64,000 bases of DNA, taken from Linanthus parryae (taxonomy: Eukaryota > Streptophyta > Magnoliopsida > Ericales > Polemoniaceae). Position 1 is the stretch's first letter. Every line of letters begins with the position of its first letter. The stretch spans positions 152,406,845 to 152,470,844 of the forward strand of contig JALGPY010000002.1 in NCBI GenBank assembly GCA_023055425.1, written 5' to 3'. Below are positions 12,175-23,819 of this stretch, in pieces. Both the position numbers and the translations under genes were made by a program. A model generated the notes under the pieces. The model was not told where the DNA came from. It saw only the letters and a program-made list of their open reading frames with translations, and made no database searches.

Positions 12175-12842
12175 CTTTTATCTTTTGGAGTGGGATTTCT
12201 CATAGGACCACAAAGATCCATATGAAGCACTTCAATGGGTCTAGTTGCACTTACAAACTTCTTTGGCTTGAGGGAAATTCTGGTCTGCTTGCCCTGAGCA
12301 CACGCTTTACACATTTCATCTTCTTTGAACTTGATGGATGTCAATCCTCTTACCAAGTCTTTGGAAATCAACTTGTTCAAAGTATGCAAATTGATATGAC
12401 CAAGCTTCGTGTGCCAATGCTTTGAATCCTCTTTCAAGGCCTTGAGACACTTCAAACTTTTACCTGCAACTTTGTTAGTCTGAAAAGTATAAACATTGTT
12501 TTATCAAGAGGTCGTGAGAATGCAATCTCCTGATTTCTCATTTTGCACCAAACATTTCTCTTTATCAAAGATAAATTTGTTGAAATTGTCACAAAGCTAA
12601 AATACACTAAGCAAGTTAAATTTCAAATCTGCAACAAGATACACGTCAGAAATAGAGTTTTCCGAATTTGTACCAACTTTACCAATACCAAGAATATTGC
12701 ATTTGCCTTTGTCACAAAGTGTAATTGAACCTTCTGAACGCTCCTTCAATTCTGAGAATAGAGATCTCTTTCCACTCATATGTATTGAGCAACCACTGTC
12801 CATAAACCACTTATGTTCGTTGATGTTGGTGACAACCTGCAA
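12175..12842 (-). pseudogene. E1 protease and GAG-pre-integrase
   Basis: The protease part, 12597-12842, has QVVTNINEHKWFMDSGCS (catalytic DSG present), HMSGKRSLF and NILGIGKVGTN. After a broken stretch (12470-12596), the zinc domain reads HTKLGHINLHTLNKLISKD ... CKACAQGK, then LHMDLCGPM, where element B interrupts. One exact palindrome core at 12434-12445 lies in the CLKALKED codons. The last residues of the ORF reaching 12144 are LTR read-through. Confidence 0.87.
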
Positions 12843-14671
12843 ACCCTAATCACTGCCTTACCCAGCTGTTAGACCAAGTGTGTAATTTGGATTCATATAC
12901 AGGATCAACCATGTTAGGTGGTCTAACCCCTTTAGGAACCCAAATCTGCTTAACTTTTCCTTTGAGTTGAAAAGGAAAAGTGTTCCTCATTATGTGAGGG
13001 TCTCTTCTTCTGAAACGACAAGTCATCTTAACATGACCAGTTTTCCATCTTTCACAAATCTTGTATTGTTCTTTCTTGGAAATTTTGGATTGAATCGAAT
13101 ACCAGCTTTGTGAACAAAGTGTGAAATTCCTCCAAGAATCAAGTTCAACTTGTGTTCTGATCCAGCAAGCTTGACTATAACCAATTCGAATTCTTGAAGT
13201 TTCTCAGCAAGAGTAGTCTTTTATTTATCGAATTCATCAATCTGATGTCTTAGATTGACAAGGGTGTTACTCATTAAAGAGTTTTCAGTGACTACTTCCT
13301 TGACTTGTGTTTTCAAGGCTTTGAAACAGGTTTTCAAGGCCTTGAAATCACTGTCAGTTTTCTTCTGAGAGATTTCAAGATTCGGATTTAGGCAAACAAG
13401 TTCTAATTTCTCTTTTGCTTGCTCATGAACTTTTTCCTTCGAATGTCCGATCTCTTTCAGATAATCTTCCTCATTTAAAAGCATTGTTCTGAGATATTCT
13501 GAAAGTGCTTCTTTTGGTTTTGAAATCCGACAGTTTACCATTACCTCAATGTTCTTATCTGAACCTTCATCATGCTTGGCCATGAAGCATAGGTTGGCAT
13601 GTTCTTCTTCAGATCCAGATTCACTAGAGCTATCTGAATCACTCCATGAAGCTACCATATCTTTCTTTCTTCTGTCATGGTCTTTCTTTTGAAAGCTCTT
13701 GCTTTTCTTGTGTGGGAAATCTCTTATCTAATGTCCTGCATCACCACATTCAAAGCAGTTCATGAATTTTGATTTACTTTGTGAAGAAGACTTACCTTTG
13801 TAGTCCATGATACTGGATGATCTATGCCTTTCTCTGTTGAAGTCTCTGTTTCCAAAGTTTTTCTTCATTTTGAGAATCCTTTCAAGGCTTTGAAGATTAA
13901 GGAAATTGGATCTTCATCATCACCATCCTCAGTTTCAAGGCTTTGGGTTCTCTCATTTTCCTTGGCATTGAGAGTTAAGTTCTTGACACATTCTGGTAGC
14001 TCTACATCAACTTCATTCATAGGTATTTCATGTGTCAGAAGCTTCCCTTGTAGGTCATCAAGTTGTAGAGTTGAGAGATTCTAAGCTTCTTCAATTGCTA
14101 TGGTCTTTGGTTCCCACTTTGCCTTTGGAAGACTTCTTAATATCTTCCTCACCTTTTCTTCATCCGAAAAATGTTTTCCAAGTGAGTCAAGGTTGCTTAC
14201 AATGTCTGCGAACCTCTTGAACAAGTCTCTGATAGAGTCATCTGGATTCATCTAAAATAGCTCATAGTGCCTGAGACAGATGTTGATCTTGGTTTGCTTG
14301 ACTTGATTGGTTCCCTCAAAGGTAACCACAAGCTTATCCTATATTTATTTGGCAGTTGTGCATCCAGACATGCTGTTGAATTTATCTGTACTCAAAGCAC
14401 AATACAAAATGTTAATAGCTTTGTAGTTCTTAGAGAATTGCTCTAATTCAGAAGAGCAGAGTAAGTCTTCAGTTTTGGGAGTTTTAATTCTATCTTTCTC
14501 TGTGTAGAAAGTGTGAGGTCCATTTCGCATATTGGTCAAAAGCTCCATATCTCGATCAATGATGAACATTTTCGTCAGAGCTTTCCAGTGTTCAAAATTT
14601 TCTCCACAAACTAGAGGAGGTCTGTTAGCATCTCTTCCGTGTGAGAAACCACCATCACCTGCAGTACTCGG
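12843..14671 (-). pseudogene. E1 gag, multiply disrupted
   Basis: Order from the N-terminus: GDGGFSHGRDANRPPLVCG and ENFEHWKALTKMF at 14345-14671 (UBN2-like Gag; the initiator ATG seen in E3 is CCG here); DKLVVTFEGTNQVKQTKIN and DDPDESIRDLF-like sequence with stops (13860-14340); a first zinc knuckle near 13700-13760; the acidic MVASWSDSDSSSESGSEEEH segment and coiled coil at 13221-13658; a second zinc-finger region near 13000. Gag ends in a conserved TGA after SWVRQ near 12855, where protease continues in a different frame. Palindrome copies encode FKALK twice in the coil. Confidence 0.83.
13332..13347. repeat. 16-bp palindrome in E1 gag
   Basis: TTTCAAGGCCTTGAAA is a perfect dyad within the coiled-coil codons. 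It reads F-K-A-L-K on either strand. A one-mismatch copy is about 30 bp away at 13312. Confidence 0.9.
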
Positions 14672-14706
14672 GGTCACCAGATTGTTAAATCTCTACAGTG
14701 ATACAA

Positions 14707-14719
14707 GCTCTGATACCAA
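14707..14719 (-). other. E1 primer-binding site (tRNA-iMet type)
   Basis: The minus strand reads TTGGTATCAGAGC, one base from the LTR end ...CACTTTCA. Confidence 0.92.
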
Positions 14720-14756
14720 CTGAAAGTGTGAGTGTGCAGGTGTTAATACTGCTAAG

Positions 14757-14790
14757 ATACTCTATAAGGGGGGGGGGTTGAATAGAGTAT
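14757..14790 (-). other. Poly-C-loop hairpin in E1 LTR
   Basis: ATACTCTAT (14757-14765) and ATAGAGTAT (14782-14790) form a 9-bp stem around a G run on the plus strand, which is C-rich in the element RNA. Equivalent hairpins are in the E2 and E3 LTRs. Confidence 0.8.
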
Positions 14791-15902
14791 GCCAACTTTT
14801 TGCAAAACTTGACAGGAAGATGAAATCTTGTGAAAACAGTGAAGTTCAAGGGCTTGAAAACAAGTTCAAGCCCTTGGAAGAAATGCAGTTTCTATAAAGC
14901 AAGTGAGCTTTTTTGTAGGCCTTGAAAACAAGTTCAAATCCTTGAAAAACAAACAGTTTTGTGTGCTGCAAATACTATGAAAGAGAATGAATTGTAAATG
15001 CAAGGACAAGTGATTTATAGAGTTAAGTCCATTTGGACCTACGTCTCTACCTTAGGGATTAGATCCCTGCAGGATTTTAAACAAAATTCTTATTAATCAA
15101 AAGCTAGGCCCTAGAACTCAAGCACAGAGAGTTCCCTTACTCTGTTACAGCATGTGGTTTTCCCTAACATGTCTAGTACCTGCTCTAGCTATTTGATTAA
15201 CTAAGAATTCTCTATTTTTCACTATTAAGAATCCTTGATAATGAGTATAGAAATAATACAGAAATGATCTACCAATGAAGCACAATACAGACGTATACTT
15301 AGAGTGTGGAAATTGCAGTGAAGTATGCAGTGATCTTCCGTGAATGGATTGGAAGAATGATGAACTTCTTTGATGCTTGTCAATCCAGAACTCTTTCTCT
15401 CTTTTTGCCCGTTGAGTGTTATGTCTTGTTGCTTCAAAGTGAGCTCCTTTTACTTCAAACAGCTCTCCAAATCTTCCATGATTTTCAGCAACAAACTTCC
15501 TATTTTGTAGGAAAAAGATTTTGACTTCTTTGACATCTTATCCAACGGTTGGATGATCACAATGTTCAGATATTTTGTTGTGATCTTTCGTTTAAACATC
15601 TTGAGAAGCTGTCATCCAAGATTGATTGATCACAGGATCAAAGTTGTCCAATTGTTTCCAAATCTGCATAAGTTCAGTTTAGGAAACAATCCTGCAAAAC
15701 TTGGAAATAAAATTTCCTGCAATATCAAAGTCAAACATATGATATTCTATGTTCAAACGTGTTAGATTAATTTGTCTTTCATCATCTAATAACAGTAAAT
15801 CAAACATATGAAAGATAGGGAGGGAATCAGCTCAGAGAGTTTGCTGAAAACTCCCCTGAGAATGTTTACACAGGTTAAGTAGTTTCAAGACTTTGAATCC
15901 AG

Positions 15903-15918
15903 TTTCAAGGCCTTGAAA
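15903..15918. repeat. 16-bp palindrome in E1 LTR
   Basis: TTTCAAGGCCTTGAAA is a perfect dyad in the outer (U3-side) part of the LTR. A second copy is at 15979-15993, with two one-mismatch relatives between and around them. Confidence 0.9.
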
Positions 15919-16040
15919 ATAGCTAAACTATTACTATTTTCAAGCCTCTGAGAACTGATTCAAGGCTTTGAATGCTGGTTCAAGGCCTTGAAATAGTGAA
16001 ACTATTCCAAGCCTTGCACAACCTGATCTTACAGACAACA

Positions 16041-17119
16041 CTATTTATTTTTAATGAAAGAGATAATTAATTAACTAAAATTATATTGGACTATACATAA
16101 CTCAAAATTCTATAAAAAATATTTACTTAGTGTCAGGATAACAAAACTAGTGTCAAAAGTCTCATATTTTAACTAATTTCGACATTGAGACACTATGAAC
16201 TAAACCCATCAGCTTTAAAGACAGTTTTCAGCACTTTCTGCGACTAATTTAGGCCTACAGCGACTAATTCAGAATCTTTAGGGACCAGACAGATTGTTCA
16301 GAAGCCCTAGTGTACCCAACTATGCTTCTAGTGGTCTCGTTTTCGACTCCAATTTAATTACCGACCATAACAACTCACCTTAGTAACCCAACACACAAAA
16401 CAAGTGGTAGTTTCTAATTAATCCTATTTTTTTGGCTTGATTTTACCACATACACAAACTATGGTTTACGTGTAAACATGAATAACAATGAATAACGCGA
16501 TTTCAAGATGATCTACATGGTGAATACGAGGATCACAGCAAGTAAGAATTTGAAATTAACTGAGAAATTGGTACTTACGTGAGGAGTGAAAGAGTTGAGA
16601 GATTGAGCGGCGGAGACTTGGTGGCCGAAGGGATGTCGGAAACACAACTGGTCAGTTTGATCCTACTCACTGACGCAAAACAGAGAAGAATGTAGAAGAA
16701 GAAGAATAAGAAGAAGAAGAATAAGAAGAAAATAGGAACTGAACGAAGAAGAGAAGAATAACTAAGAAGAGAAGAACTACCTGGAAGTATGGCAGCTGTT
16801 GCTGCTTCTTGCGGACGGATCTGAAACGTGAGCGAGAAAGCGAGAGAAAGATGAGACTCTCGTGATAGCAGAGAAAACGAGAGAGGGATCGAGAGTTATG
16901 GGTTAATTTGCTGTGAGAATGAGGGATCGTACGTGAGAAGGAATTTGAGAGAATACGCTGGAGAAAACAAATTGACAGGAGAAGTGTTGGCACCAATCAG
17001 TTGTAATAGACACTTATTACCCCCTAGTTCAGGTTAAAGACACCATATACCCCTAGTTTAGTTAAAAGACACTAATTAATTTAGGTGAAAGTCACAAAAA
17101 CCCCAAGACTATAACAACT
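16041..17119. other. Non-repetitive spacer with CT-rich leader-like sequence
   Basis: No retroelement domain is recognised. 16041-16560 is AT-rich with nothing identifiable. On the minus strand 16560-16996 is a TTC/CT-rich, Ser-coding low-complexity tract of the kind seen in plant 5' leaders. A CAC/GTAAGT donor-like site follows at about 16580, but I cannot join it to any exon. At about 17008-17105 there are four short direct repeats beginning GACAC or GTCAC. A degenerate host-gene 5' end is possible but unproven. Confidence 0.35.
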
Positions 17120-18860
17120 ATGAAAATAACCTTAAAAATTTATACTAAATTCACAAAAACACCCGTAGCCACAAAACGGGTATTTCATAACCACCCTTCA
17201 TCATCATCAGCATCACCATTCCTCACCACCATCAACCTCATCACCACACTGCCACCTTCTTCTCTGACACCCACCACCGTTGCCACCACCTACGTCTCCG
17301 TTATTCTCTTCTCACCCTCTCATCTCTCCTTCTCCCTATCCCTATCTGACTTGAAGAGAAGTAACAGGAGCAGCAAGCAGCAGCGGCAACAAGAGCCACC
17401 ACCGCCACTTCCACCTGATGCCACAACCACATCCTTCGCTCATCTTTTCTTCACATCTGTCACCCGATCTCTCTCTATCTATTTTGACCTATAGAAGACA
17501 AAATAATCGTAAGAATAAGGAAAAGCAGAGCAGCTGTAGAAGCCGAACCTGCCGCCGAACTCCATTTTGTTCGGCCAAACCTTCAGCCATCTGGAACCAG
17601 AGGTACCCAGACCTTTCCTAAGTCTTTCTTGACTCCTTAGGGGCTGAACAAGCTACTGGAGTCCTCAGCCAAATCCACGAACCACCAGAGAAGCTCCGGT
17701 CGAATCCAACTCCGGCGGCAAATTCGTCGACCTTTACCCGCTTCATTTCTTCACTATTTCTCGCGTTTCTTGGGCTAGGTATGGTTTAAATATTCGTCTT
17801 AGTTGTTTTTAGATGTCAAAATCATTTTTTAGAGTTTAATCCGTGTTTTGTTTAGAGAGTTTGGGGGTAAGTTGTGGGTTCAAGTTGTTGCTTTGCCAAA
17901 CTCTAAGGGGGCTGCTATCATTTATGTTTTTATTAATATTTGGTTATATGTTAATCATATTTGATCTCAAGTAAACAAAATTAAATAATAAGAATATGTA
18001 TGTGATCAATCATTTTCTTGAAAAATAATTTAATAAAATACTTGTGTATATATGTGTATATGTATGTTTGAGAAAGAATATTGCTTGAGTACTTACTAAA
18101 TGTCACTTTTGTTTATCTAATAAGTGAGTTTCAATCTTTTAGAAATAAAATTTTTTGCTCAAAGTAAAGGTTGTGTATTCAGAAATTAATCTCTAACCAA
18201 TATAACTCCTTGTAATTATTATTTCCTTTTATTTCATAGAATTATAATTTCTTGTTACTCCTAGTAATGACTATAATGAACGATTCTTCTCAATTTACTT
18301 GTTTTTTATAATAATTATTTATAAATTATGTTTTACTTATTTAATATCAAATTGGTTTTTAAAATCCTACTGTGTATATTTATAAGAATATAGTTGGAGA
18401 CGGGTTATATTGTGGATGGTAAGATATGTACTTAGTAGTCGACCTTGCCGATCATTTGTATATGTCTAGTGCATTCATTTAATTAAAAGAAACACCGTTG
18501 TGACTAGACATTTTTAAACTGTAGGCGACAAATTCTTAGAAATAGGCTTCGTAAACTTTCCTTTCCACTAACTGCTGAATCGACCTCTGGAGAATGTACA
18601 TGTTTAGTCTTGTGCGCTTAGATTCTTCTGTGTCACAATACAAATTTTGTTCCGTCTATATGTCGAATGTGATTTCTATACTTTTCTTAAAATTATATTA
18701 TTATGTGTTCCTACCTGATAATTGTTGGATTGGTTGGCTATTTTTTTCGGTGGTTATCACACGCTAAGTAATAATTTGTTAAGGAGGGATACCAACTGCA
18801 ACATAACGAGTAGATTTATTATGATTGGCTTCGGCCTTGAACAGTGATACTAGAGAGTTT
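17120..18860. other. Spacer: low-complexity leader-like tract then AT-rich DNA
   Basis: 17180-17500 is CAC/CTC-rich and reads as Pro/Ser/Thr low complexity on the plus strand (frame 17120-17494). 17560-17780 is GC-richer, with two TTCGGCC-like motifs and GGGCTAGGTATGG, a possible splice donor. 17800-18850 is AT-rich with no ORF. A weak 5' leader/first intron of a plus-strand gene, later cut by T2, would fit, but no protein family is visible. Confidence 0.3.
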
Positions 18861-20241
18861 TGTAGGGTTTTGACGCAGGATGCACAGCGGTAATACAATT
18901 ACAATATCCTAATCAAATTCCTCCATGAATTAAAGGTTAAGCTATCACAACTTGATAAAAGGATGATATTGTGTACCTTGTCAATTTGTGTGATCACAAC
19001 GAAAAATGATGTCCTCGTCTCTATGATATACACACCTTGGGATTGCAAATCTGGATCTCCTTCACGCCTTGTGCTAGCAAAATTGATGCGGGGATGAAAG
19101 CAATCATGCAAAACGGAGCAGAAGGCCGAGTGTGTTTGGCCGTGCCCTTGGTGCCGTCGGGTAGGGGTTCGGCCAAATCCTTGGTCTCTGTCCTTGCTCT
19201 ATTATTTAACTCAATGACTACTCTCTTGGGAAATAATAGAGCTAGGACTCCCCATTTGTAGTCAATAACTCCTTACTGACTACAAACTTGCCCCAATACT
19301 AATCATGTCCATACACGGATTAGTCCACTTTGCAACTTAGTCCAACTAACTTTACATGTGTTTGCGTTTTGATCCTTGATCCATATAATTGTTAACTATA
19401 TCCAGTTTAATCCTTCCGGCGTGTGACCCTGTAGGTTTCTATTAAGTTGTCAGTAACTATTACAAACATTGAGTGGTGTCTAGAAACACATCAGTGCTAC
19501 CCAACTAATAGAAATAGTCAGTGATCCAACAAACCTTGTGCCCAATGTTACCGCGTTGTATTGTCCCTTCGTCTCCATATCCGGATTGCACACAAAACAT
19601 AAATGTCACACTCATATATCCAATCCATAATTTCTCGATCCTGGGAATAGGCTTATCTATACATATAACATCAATATCACAGATTGATATATCTGAGTCT
19701 GGCTAGACATTCCATAAGCACTACCCCTCGAGTGGCCGTAGATATTTTCTCCCATTATGTGGGAGGGTAAATCCTCTCTATGTCATTACCACCTCTCAAC
19801 TTTCTTCCTATCATGTCTCGATTGCTGCCTTTATTGCTACCCAGTTTAGGTGTAGTGTTTGACGAGATCAAAACATGATATTCCACAACTAGAGTATCTA
19901 GAAAGGACTTCAACACCATTGTCACTACGAGAGGCACTAGTGACATTGACCTAATCCATATGTGGTCTTCTCGTGGTGCGTCAATCCAGTATTCCATTAC
20001 ACCTAGTGCATACTCATGTGTTAGAACTGATATCTCCATATCAACCTACCCACATACAAGTCTCCATGCATTGTAACCGTCCTATTAATCAATGTATTCG
20101 GCTAGGGATATTTAAGATAAGAAACAATTGTAATATGAGGACTTTATTATATTAAATATCTCCATAAATAATAAATGAATGTTCTAGCCAAAACATTACT
20201 CATACTAAAATAAGATCACCTCTAGGGAATCTACTCCAATA
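18861..20241 (-). repeat. T2 3' LTR
   Basis: 1381 bp, with plus-strand left end TGTAGGGTTTTGACGCAGG. The outer minus-strand end, TATTGGAGTAGATTCC, has a decayed TG. It is followed at 20242 by a PPT-like GTCTCCCACATG (plus strand), as in B. It aligns with 62744-64000. Confidence 0.87.
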
Positions 20242-20700
20242 GTCTCCCACATGCACTAGAGCCATTCTGGTGCATCTCATAGGCCTATAGATCTAGTGTG
20301 TCGTCATGCTTTCGCTGAACAAGCGGCTTTGTACGTGGATCTGAAATATTAAAATTTGTTGGAATCTTGCATATCTTCACATCTCCTCTATCGATGATTC
20401 CTCGAATAGACGTAATCTCCTAAGTACATGCTTGGAATCTTGTGTGACATGGGTTCCTAGGCTTGTAAAATTTCCCCAGTGTTGTCACAATACAACTCAA
20501 TGGGATCCACTATGCTAGGAACCACATCGAGATCAGGGATGAACTTCTTAATGCAAACAACCTCATTTGCTGCACCTGATGCCGCATTGTACTTAGCTTG
20601 AGTTATAGAATAAACAACTGTTTCTTGCTTGGAACTCTTCCAGCTCATAGCTCTTCCATTCAAGCAAAAATCAAAACTTGAATTCGATCTGTAATCACTA
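20242..20700 (-). pseudogene. T2 RNase H fragment
   Basis: Homologous to B RNase H: RAMSWKSSKQETV, then SITQAKYNAASG (catalytic Glu of TEAEY replaced by Gln) and IELYCDNTGEILQA with Asp kept. The frame ends at 20457, and the tail to 20260 is broken. At about 20700 the sequence jumps directly into integrase, so RT and the linker have been lost. Confidence 0.82.
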
Positions 20701-21473
20701 TGGGACGCCTCCCAGTCCATATCTCATATTATTTCTTCATGACTAATTTTGATGGAACTCAATTAAGGGTAAAAGGTACAGTTAATAGAGCATCTCCCCA
20801 AAATGATAATGGAAGATCTATTTGACACATCGTAGATCAAACCATGTCCAACAGTGTTCGATTTTCATCTTAGACACACCATTCCACTGTGGCGTTCCGG
20901 GTGGAGTGAGTTGGGACAAGATCCCAAACTCTTTGGGATTCTCGTTAAACTCCTGGATTAAGTTTTCTCCTCCATGATCCGATCTCATAGCCTTAATACT
21001 TTTGCCAAGTTGCTTCTCTAATTCATTCTTGAATTCTTTAAACTTTTCAAAGTATTCATATTTTTATTCATAGTATATACATATCCATATCTACTGAAGT
21101 CATCAGTAAATGTAATGAAATAAAGATAACCACCTCTGAAAGGTGTGGAAAATGGTCCACACACATCAGTATGTATGAGTGCCAATTGCTCACCTCACTA
21201 GTACCCTCACATTTCTTCTTGAAAGGGAACTAATTCATCTTTCCCAATACAAGCCTCACATGTCTCATATGATCCATAATCAAATGAGTCTAGGAATCAA
21301 TCCTTATAAAGTCTAGATATGCGATTCTCATTTATATGGCCTAAACGACGATGCCATAGATTAGTAGGATTTAAATCATTAGTTTTAATCCTCTTTGTAT
21401 TTATGGTATAGACGGAATTATCTAGATCAAGGAGATACAATCCATTGGACAAAAGTGCATTACAATAATGCAT
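20701..21473 (-). pseudogene. T2 integrase/pre-integrase fragment
   Basis: The DNA aligns by eye with B 7110-7890: the GRRP segment (TGGGACGCCTCCCAG), the NGV-ER catalytic region near 20880, and the zinc-domain region near 21330. Many small indels and stops leave no ORF. It ends at the ACTAT target site of a gypsy LTR. Confidence 0.82.
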
Positions 21474-21478
21474 ACTAT

Positions 21479-22948
21479 TGATAGCGCCTTTTAGGAGCTA
21501 TCTATTGCCTCAATTTTTTCACATTATCACAATATTTTAGCCTAATGTCAGAGAATATGATTCGTTTTATCACTTGTTGCTCCTCATGCGCTATATTTTT
21601 AGTCCGGGAGTTTATATGCACATTTCGTTGTTATTTGTCAAATATAATCGCTTGGTATGTTTTTTCATGTTGTATTGTCAGGCACGGATGCTAATCGGTT
21701 GATAGGAGTCATGGAACAAACTTCGGAAACAACGGGAGCTCAAGTGGAGCGAAGAGAAGCGAAGTTGGAGGAGCTAGAATGATCAGTCTTCACTACTCAG
21801 ATTATATCTGAAGTTATACAATTAAATTTAGAGTGAGACCGGTGCCAAATTAAGGTAGACTCAATTAGCTTTTGAACAATAGGTCACGGAGCTTAATCGG
21901 AGTCCGGATGAGAGAGTAATGACCCGCGCAAGATCAGCTTACAATTCTGTCTGAGAATGACAAACTGGAGGGGCTGAAGTGCAATTTCGGCCAAAGTACA
22001 TTAAAAACTCGCCCCCAACTGGTAAAAACAGGATAGAAGACCTAGAGGGATTCATTCACGCTCAGAAGAGGCAAGGAAGAAAGTGGAGACGAAGACTTCA
22101 CAATTGGAGAACCTCTTTTGATTCCTTCTTCTCTTTTCTTAATCAAATTCATGGAGAAACTCTTTGCTATTGTTTATCGTATGATGAGTAGCTAAACTTT
22201 CATAGCTAGGCATATCATATGAGATCCTAGGGTAGATGTAAACGTGTTTTTCTAGATTGAATCTAATTTCATGCCTTTATGATTTCTTCTATTGAATAAG
22301 TTTTAGTTTCTTGATTCCATTAGCAATCCTAGTCTATTGACACGAGTAGGAGATGAACTAATAATCATGAGCTAGGGTTTTGTGCATTAGATGATTCATG
22401 CTGAATTGTTAGTGTGTTCTAAACTAATTATCCATGTACAATGTAGTTAGTGAGTGCACGAAAGTGACTTTAACTATCTAGGGTGATATGAACATCAATC
22501 CTAAGTATTGAGATCGATAGGAAAAGTGTAAGAATTGTCCATGTGGGTAGACTCAGTAGGATCATTTAGCTGTTCTGTGAAACAGTGGAGATGGTCAATG
22601 GTAGTACCCGACTTAGTTAGACCGAATTAACGTGTTATTCAGATTATCCGAAAATCGTTTATATCCCTAGGTGATGTACAAGATTGCCTAGTTTTTCTAT
22701 TAATTGATTAAGACCTCTTCTTAATTCACTTTTCTACTATTTCAGTCATTACGTACAACCACTTGTTTTTGGGTGGCAACCTCACAATTCTCAACACTTT
22801 TTACTGGTTACTTAATAAACTCAACTAATTTGCTAATTATAGCTTGTTACGAGATTGCCCTCGTGGGATTCGACAACCCGAGTATTAAATATACTCACAC
22901 TTTATTATTCGACCGTACACTTGCGTACACACGTAAGAATACGTGTCA
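21479..22948 (+). repeat. Solo LTR of gypsy family G
   Basis: 1470 bp, TGATAGCGCCTTTTAGG... to ...AATACGTGTCA, flanked by perfect 5-bp TSDs ACTAT (21474-21478, 22949-22953). The same LTR ends element G at 52096-53684, and a third copy is at 35416-37071. The flanks continue one T2 pol sequence on either side, so no internal region is present here. Confidence 0.92.
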
Positions 22949-22953
22949 ACTAT

Positions 22954-23819
22954 CAAAATAAATGGAACAACATTTGTCCTTTATTGTGACAGAAAAACAT
23001 TTCTTGTCCAAAGAAATATAAATAATATTCCTACTCATAGCAGGCACATAATTCTAGAATAAGTCTTGGAGTTAAAGATAACTCATAAAAGCCTACGCCT
23101 AATGCGGCAACTCTTGCTCCATTCCCTACGCGCAAGTCTATATCCCCTTTAGCCAGTCTTCTAATTCTCTTTAGATCCTGCACATTTCGACAAATGTGAG
23201 ATCCACATCCAGCATCCAATACCCAAGATGAAGAGATAAATAGATTGACATCTATAACAAAAATAGCTGGTGGTGGTGGAATATTCCAAGCCTTTAATCT
23301 TACATATATTTTGGGCAGTTCCTCTTCCATTGTCCTGTCTGACTACAATAGAGGCATGTGCCCTTAGATACGCCACCAGCAGGCTTTAATTCAGCTTCCT
23401 TGGGTTTTGCATTTGCCTTCCTTTTCCTTTTGGAGGTAGAAGCAACTCGCTTGTTTTTCCCCTTATTGACCATCAATATGGCCTTGCCTTTGCCTTTATT
23501 AATGCTCTTTTCAGCGGTCCTCAAAATATTGAGCAGGTTTGGTAGAGTTTTGTCAATCTCATTCATATTGTAGTTCATGATGAGCTGACTATTACTGTCC
23601 GACAACGATTGCAGGATGAGATTAGTGGCCAACTCATGGAGTAATTGGAAGCCTAAACTCTTGAGATTCTCCATGTATCCGATCATGTAGAGTACATGAG
23701 GCAGACTAGGGTCCCATCTGGCAGATCGCACTTGAACAATGCTTTAGATACTTCATAACGCTCATGCCTTGCTTGCTCTTGGAAGAGCTATTTTAAAATT
23801 TATGATCATATCATACGCA
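22954..23819 (-). pseudogene. T2 protease and gag C-terminus, left duplicate
   Basis: Minus-strand reading gives Gag residues LSDSNSQLIMNYNMNEID, a basic KGKGKAILMVNKG tract and a knuckle CLYCSQTGQWKRNCPKYM, in which the zinc-binding His is now Gln. The protease region then reads VLDAGCGSHICRNVQD (DTG changed to DAG). Frames shift between 23300 and 23330. It is a near-duplicate of 53690-54572. Confidence 0.85.

Larger units (their letters stand above)
1..16040 (-). mobile_element. E1: SIRE-like Ty1/copia retrotransposon, 3' end outside window
   Basis: Read on the minus strand from right to left, it has a 5' LTR (14721-16040), a Met-type PBS, gag, protease, GAG-pre-integrase, integrase, RT, RNase H, a spacer with a PPT-like tract, and an extra env-position ORF that continues past base 1. 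The gene order, the acidic Ser/Asp-rich Gag segment, the second zinc finger and the additional ORF after pol are typical of the SIRE/Maximus lineage. The 3' LTR lies outside the window. Element B interrupts it at 3695-12174. All reading frames carry stops or shifts, so this copy is dead. Confidence 0.9.
14721..16040 (-). repeat. E1 5' LTR
   Basis: A 1320-bp LTR with minus-strand ends TGTTGTCTGTAAGATC... and ...CACACTTTCA. It shares long blocks with the E2 LTRs (for example the segment at 15180-15240 against 26930-26990). Palindrome family members cluster at both ends, with exact cores at 15903-15918 and 15979-15993. The next 5 bp outside are CTATT; the partner TSD is off the window. Confidence 0.87.

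Noticed and set aside
13310..13350. CRISPR-like array from repeated short palindromes
   Set aside because: Spacing is irregular, copies are scattered over kilobases and in coding frames, and the host is a plant.
14707..14719. tRNA-Met gene fragments at the PBS sites
   Set aside because: Only the 12-13 bases of a primer-binding site are present; no cloverleaf can be formed.
16667..16996. Minus-strand 109-residue ORF, Ser/Leu-rich
   Set aside because: Low-complexity translation of a TTC/CT-rich tract; no recognisable protein.
22773..22961. Short ORF at the end of the G LTR, repeated at 53503-53697
   Set aside because: Similarity is explained by the repeated LTR; it runs into flanking T2 DNA and has no domain.
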